DNA of 64,000 nucleotides from an uncultured Porticoccus sp. GTDB lineage: Bacteria; Pseudomonadota; Gammaproteobacteria; Pseudomonadales; Porticoccaceae. The position numbers and the translations under genes are program-made. The number at the start of each line of letters is the position of its first letter. Position 1 is the stretch's first letter. The notes beneath the pieces are model-generated. The model was given only the letters and a program-made list of their open reading frames with translations, was not told the DNA's origin and did no database searches. The stretch covers positions 124,001 through 188,000 of the forward strand of contig CAMYLT010000008.1 of NCBI GenBank assembly GCA_947259505.1, in the 5' to 3' direction. Shown one piece after another: positions 61,612-64,000 of this stretch.

Positions 61612-62145
61612 TCACGCTTTCTTGCGGCGAGTCCATGCAAGGCCAGCGAGGCCAAGCCCGAATAGGGCGAGCGTGGCGGGCACAGGCAAATCGCTCGCCC
61701 CCAAAACGCTAGCCGTACCAGCCAAGTCGTTGGGATCAAAACGGTCGGTGTCTACTACCCCAGCAAGGGTTCCCCCGAATACGTTTACTCCCACAAAGAA
61801 CATGTCGCCAGCGGAGAAGGACGCGGACACTTGTTCATTGTCGCTGGTGCTGTACGCAGCAGCTAGTGTCGCAAAGGCTGCATCAAAAATTCTAAGGTCT
61901 AGGTCAGCAGCGCTATCTGAGAAAAAAATATCCACAACCACCAACCCGTCAGTAATTGCGGCCGTCTCATAGTAATCCCATTCGTCTCCACCAATGCGCA
62001 AGTCGGTGTAAGACAAATTGAGGCCTGCCCCAGTGATCGCCATGTCGTAAGGTATGGCTGACGCTAGCCCTGGTGTCAGCAAAGCTAGTAGAAGCGCTGC
62101 CCTCTTTCCCAAGACCGTTAGACCTTTGTTGCCAAATACATTCAT
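61612..62145 (-). CDS. PEP-CTERM-like exported protein
   Basis: A 177-residue protein with a signal peptide (LGKRAALLLALLTPGLASA), a beta-rich middle and a C-terminal sorting tail: LPVPATLALFGLGLAGLAW followed by TRRKKA. The motif VPAT replaces the usual VPEP/PEP but the hydrophobic helix and basic end are typical. PEP-CTERM proteins are processed by exosortase and often accompany exopolysaccharide; none of the exosortase genes is in this window. Confidence 0.78.
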   Translation of the reverse strand: MNVFGNKGLTVLGKRAALLLALLTPGLASAIPYDMAITGAGLNLSYTDLRIGGDEWDYYETAAITDGLVVVDIFFSDSAADLDLRIFDAAFATLAAAYSTSDNEQVSASFSAGDMFFVGVNVFGGTLAGVVDTDRFDPNDLAGTASVLGASDLPVPATLALFGLGLAGLAWTRRKKA

Positions 62146-62729
62146 CTTCGCTTTCCCTTATTGTTGACTCGCGCTCTTTGCCAATTCCAGCAAAAATTGT
62201 GCCAATAAACTCAAGGCCATGATTTAATTGGGGATTTTAAAATCCTCGATGGATCTCTGCCTCGCATCAGTAAAGAATCCTGACACTCGCAATAGGTCAG
62301 GGTGGAAAAACCGCTCTTGGCCGATAACTGCCATCAAGCCAGCCGCATTTGTCGCTCGGCGACCGTCTCCTTTGAGGTGAATCCGGCCAAAAACAGCTAT
62401 TTCACAGCGAAGCACCCATTAACCCCATTTTTAGTGCCGTTAAATTTTCTGGCATCGCTAAAGACCGCCTTGAGGTGAAAGCGGAAGTCGCCGCCGGTTG
62501 AATCTGTGGCTATTTACTGGATGAGCTAATGGCCGTTGTGCGTCGAAAGCGGACATCGCTCTAATTCTCGAGCATAGCGATCCTGTTTGTTTGACTCAAC
62601 AACCTGTTTACCGGCAACCATGTCGGCAAGCTGTTCTTTCTCAGCAATCTTTCACTGACAGCACAATTAGACGATTGAGATAGCTTTGGTTACCCTTGAA
62701 CGACAACCGGCGCAGGGAGAAAGGAACTC
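62146..62729. other. Gap with degenerate repeats
   Basis: About 580 bases. A 63-codon frame on the minus strand (62224-62415) shows no domain and is not accepted. Related fragments around 62361-62386, 62463-62485 and 62537-62560 share GACCG...TTGAGGTGAA and AAAGCGGA-like words, suggesting remnants of a dispersed repeat family. Confidence 0.4.
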
Positions 62730-63173
62730 ATGACCAGGCAACGGCAGTTACTCCTATCGCTATTTCTTATTTTCGGCCTATCCGGTGTCATTAATGCTGC
62801 AACGTTTGATGAAACCCTGAGAGCGGCTCAACAGGGAGATGCGGAGGCTCAATATAATCTCGGTAATATGTATCGCACTGGTGAAGGTGTCCCCCAGAAC
62901 GATACCGAAGCGATGAAGTGGTTTCGATTGAGCGCTGAGCAAGGATATGCGGCCGCTCAATTTACTCTCGGTTCGATGTATTTTTTTGGTGAAGGTGTTC
63001 CCGAGAACAACATGAAATCTTATGTATGGTTTTCCCTAGCCAAAGCCAACTGGGATGAGGGTGCGTGGGAAGCCGTCGAAGAAATAAAGTCACTAATGAC
63101 CGCCGAGCAAATAGCGAAAGGTCAGGAACTTGCTGCAAGGTGTTTCAAGTCAAACTATAAGAACTGTGACTAG
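62730..63173 (+). CDS. Exported Sel1-repeat protein
   Basis: A 147-residue protein with a signal peptide (RQLLLSLFLIFGLSGVINA) and two to three Sel1 repeats (AQYNLGNMYRTGEGVPQND, AQFTLGSMYFFGEGVPENN). The C-terminal part ends ARCFKSNYKNCD with two Cys. AAAGGAA lies 5 bases before the ATG. Similar in type, not sequence, to the protein at 4188-4694. Confidence 0.86.
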   Translation: MTRQRQLLLSLFLIFGLSGVINAATFDETLRAAQQGDAEAQYNLGNMYRTGEGVPQNDTEAMKWFRLSAEQGYAAAQFTLGSMYFFGEGVPENNMKSYVWFSLAKANWDEGAWEAVEEIKSLMTAEQIAKGQELAARCFKSNYKNCD

Positions 63174-63346
63174 CTGTAATACTTCAAATGTGGTTGTGAA
63201 AATTGAGTGGGGGCAGCGGTAGACGTCATGTGCTCTATGAGTATTAACGATCAACAAGAAGTATCTTTTAAAAATAGAGTCAAATGGTTCCATAAGGTCT
63301 GACGACGGATAATGGGTTTATCCAGCAGGAAAGTGTCTGACAGGCA

Positions 63347-63388
63347 TAACAAAGGCGTTGCGGAATTTCTCGCGGCACGCCTTTGTTA
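63347..63388 (-). terminator. 12-bp stem-loop downstream of the alpha-E gene
   Basis: TAACAAAGGCGT (63347-63358) pairs with ACGCCTTTGTTA (63377-63388) around an 18-base loop. It starts 8 bases beyond the alpha-E stop on the minus strand. The U-run is not clear, so it could be a terminator or an mRNA-protecting hairpin. Confidence 0.5.
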
Positions 63389-63396
63389 GAGCTTTC

Positions 63397-64000
63397 TTAA
63401 CTAGCGGTTTTTTGATGCATCGTTTCGGGATGCAGCCAGGTTGAAACAATACAGTTGTGGATATCACCCAGTCGGGATTGTAGTTCATCAAGAAAGGCGT
63501 GCAGCTTCACCCCCCGCAGTTCGCTGATGTCTGCGCCTGCGAGCTCTTTCAGAATGCCGTGAATCGCTTGTGATGCCTTTTTATGGTGAGACAAGCGTTG
63601 CACACAGAGCTCAAGTTGCGCCAAATTCAGCGCCGTTGAACGGGCGAACACCGGACTCTTTAGTAAAAAGTCTAATACGTCATTAGGGCTGACTCTGCGC
63701 CTGACATTAAGACGGTACATTTGGTAAGCGCTGAGAGAACGCAATATGCTGATCCAGAGTACGTTGCGATAGGGTTCAATTTCCTCCTCATCACCACTCA
63801 GTGAAGCCGAGCCTGCGTCCACTATGCGCGTGCTCATGTCGGCGCGCTCCAGGTGGCGACCCAGTAAAATAAACTGATAGGTATCATCGTAATTCATTGT
63901 GCTGGCAAGCAGCCCAGTGATTTGCTGGCAGGCTTTTATAATCTCGTTAAGTACATCGTGCCGTTGGCTTCGAGGCAACCCCTTTCCTGATCGCTTGGCC
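63397..64000 (-). CDS. Alpha-E domain protein, 5' end beyond the window
   Basis: The C-terminal about 200 residues of an alpha-E (DUF403) protein. The frame is open to the right edge, so the start is missing. Family-like stretches are YQFILLGRHLERADMSTRIVD and RSLSAYQMYRLNVRR. Alpha-E proteins are usually encoded beside ATP-grasp/circularly permuted ATP-grasp proteins and transglutaminase-like proteins, which would be to the right. Function is not settled. Confidence 0.85.
   Translation of the reverse strand, partial: AKRSGKGLPRSQRHDVLNEIIKACQQITGLLASTMNYDDTYQFILLGRHLERADMSTRIVDAGSASLSGDEEEIEPYRNVLWISILRSLSAYQMYRLNVRRRVSPNDVLDFLLKSPVFARSTALNLAQLELCVQRLSHHKKASQAIHGILKELAGADISELRGVKLHAFLDELQSRLGDIHNCIVSTWLHPETMHQKTAS

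Noticed and set aside
62224-62415. 63-codon minus-strand ORF
   Set aside because: Lies in repeat-like degenerate DNA with no homology signal and no ribosome binding site.

Overview
The window looks like chromosomal DNA of a marine-type gammaproteobacterium, plausibly a relative of the Cellvibrionales or Pseudomonadales. This rests on gene families: NsrR, a DUF3094 protein beside bioD, a fused BioH-BioC, and Pseudomonas-like polyamine catabolism genes. Genes are dense and intergenic spaces short up to about 59.9 kb. After that the sequence becomes gene-poor and accessory in character. I saw no rRNA, intact tRNA or CRISPR array.

Layout. (a) 0-7.4 kb: nsrR, a beta-carbonic anhydrase, an MHYT-PAS-GGDEF-EAL protein, a Sel1 protein, cysE and comF. 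(b) 7.3-12.2 kb: a biotin operon bioB-bioF-bioHC-bioD behind a promoter that overlaps a BirA-type operator, with BioH and BioC fused. (c) 12.2-14.7 kb: EVE-domain protein, zinc-free alcohol-dehydrogenase-like reductase, DUF3237 protein and a small ORF. (d) 15.1-28.2 kb, minus strand: about 12 tightly packed genes that look like one envelope machine. They encode a TPR protein with a TonB-like C-terminus, lipoproteins, a TPR membrane protein, a PEGA/formylglycine-generating-enzyme-fold protein, a MotA/TolQ/ExbB-like channel, an actin-fold/FHA-like protein, and two membrane-anchored von Willebrand A proteins whose single membrane helix carries an ExbD/TolR-like Asp. A 270-bp inverted-repeat element sits exactly between two of these genes. 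(e) 28.3-38.1 kb: AEC transporter, class III CoA-transferase, Lrp regulator, ornithine-type decarboxylase, glutaryl-CoA dehydrogenase, and a putrescine catabolism set (spuC, puuD, puuA) with a LuxR regulator.

(f) 38.5-47.5 kb: a THI5-like/PAS/GGDEF receptor, then a five-gene cassette with the logic of a dlt operon. It has a Trm112-methyltransferase-ligase fusion, a ligase with a C-terminal carrier domain, an SGNH protein, an MBOAT acyltransferase and a 48-residue membrane peptide ending in an FxYxxL motif like DltX. (g) 47.5-54.6 kb: MoxR ATPase, an isoaspartate-methyltransferase-like/GspE fusion, and an overlapping PRPP-synthase-like/AMP-phosphorylase-like pair. (h) 54.7-57 kb: ECF sigma factor, anti-sigma factor, an HvfA-type EGKCG-repeat precursor broken by a one-base frameshift, and DoxX. 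The usual maturation genes hvfB and hvfC are absent; two equally spaced sigma-like promoter sites lie upstream of the precursor. (i) 57.2-59.9 kb: a Cys-rich small protein and a Baeyer-Villiger-type monooxygenase overlapping an alpha/beta hydrolase. (j) 59.9-62.7 kb: a sparse region with an integrative-element-like scar, a zinc-ribbon membrane protein, a ribbon-helix-helix protein and a PEP-CTERM-like protein. (k) 62.7-64 kb: a Sel1 protein and the 3' part of an alpha-E gene that runs off the window.

The two strongest candidates for undescribed biology are the VWA/ExbB-like/actin-fold envelope operon (d) and the dlt-like acylation cassette with its micropeptide (f). The truncated copper-peptide locus (h) is third.
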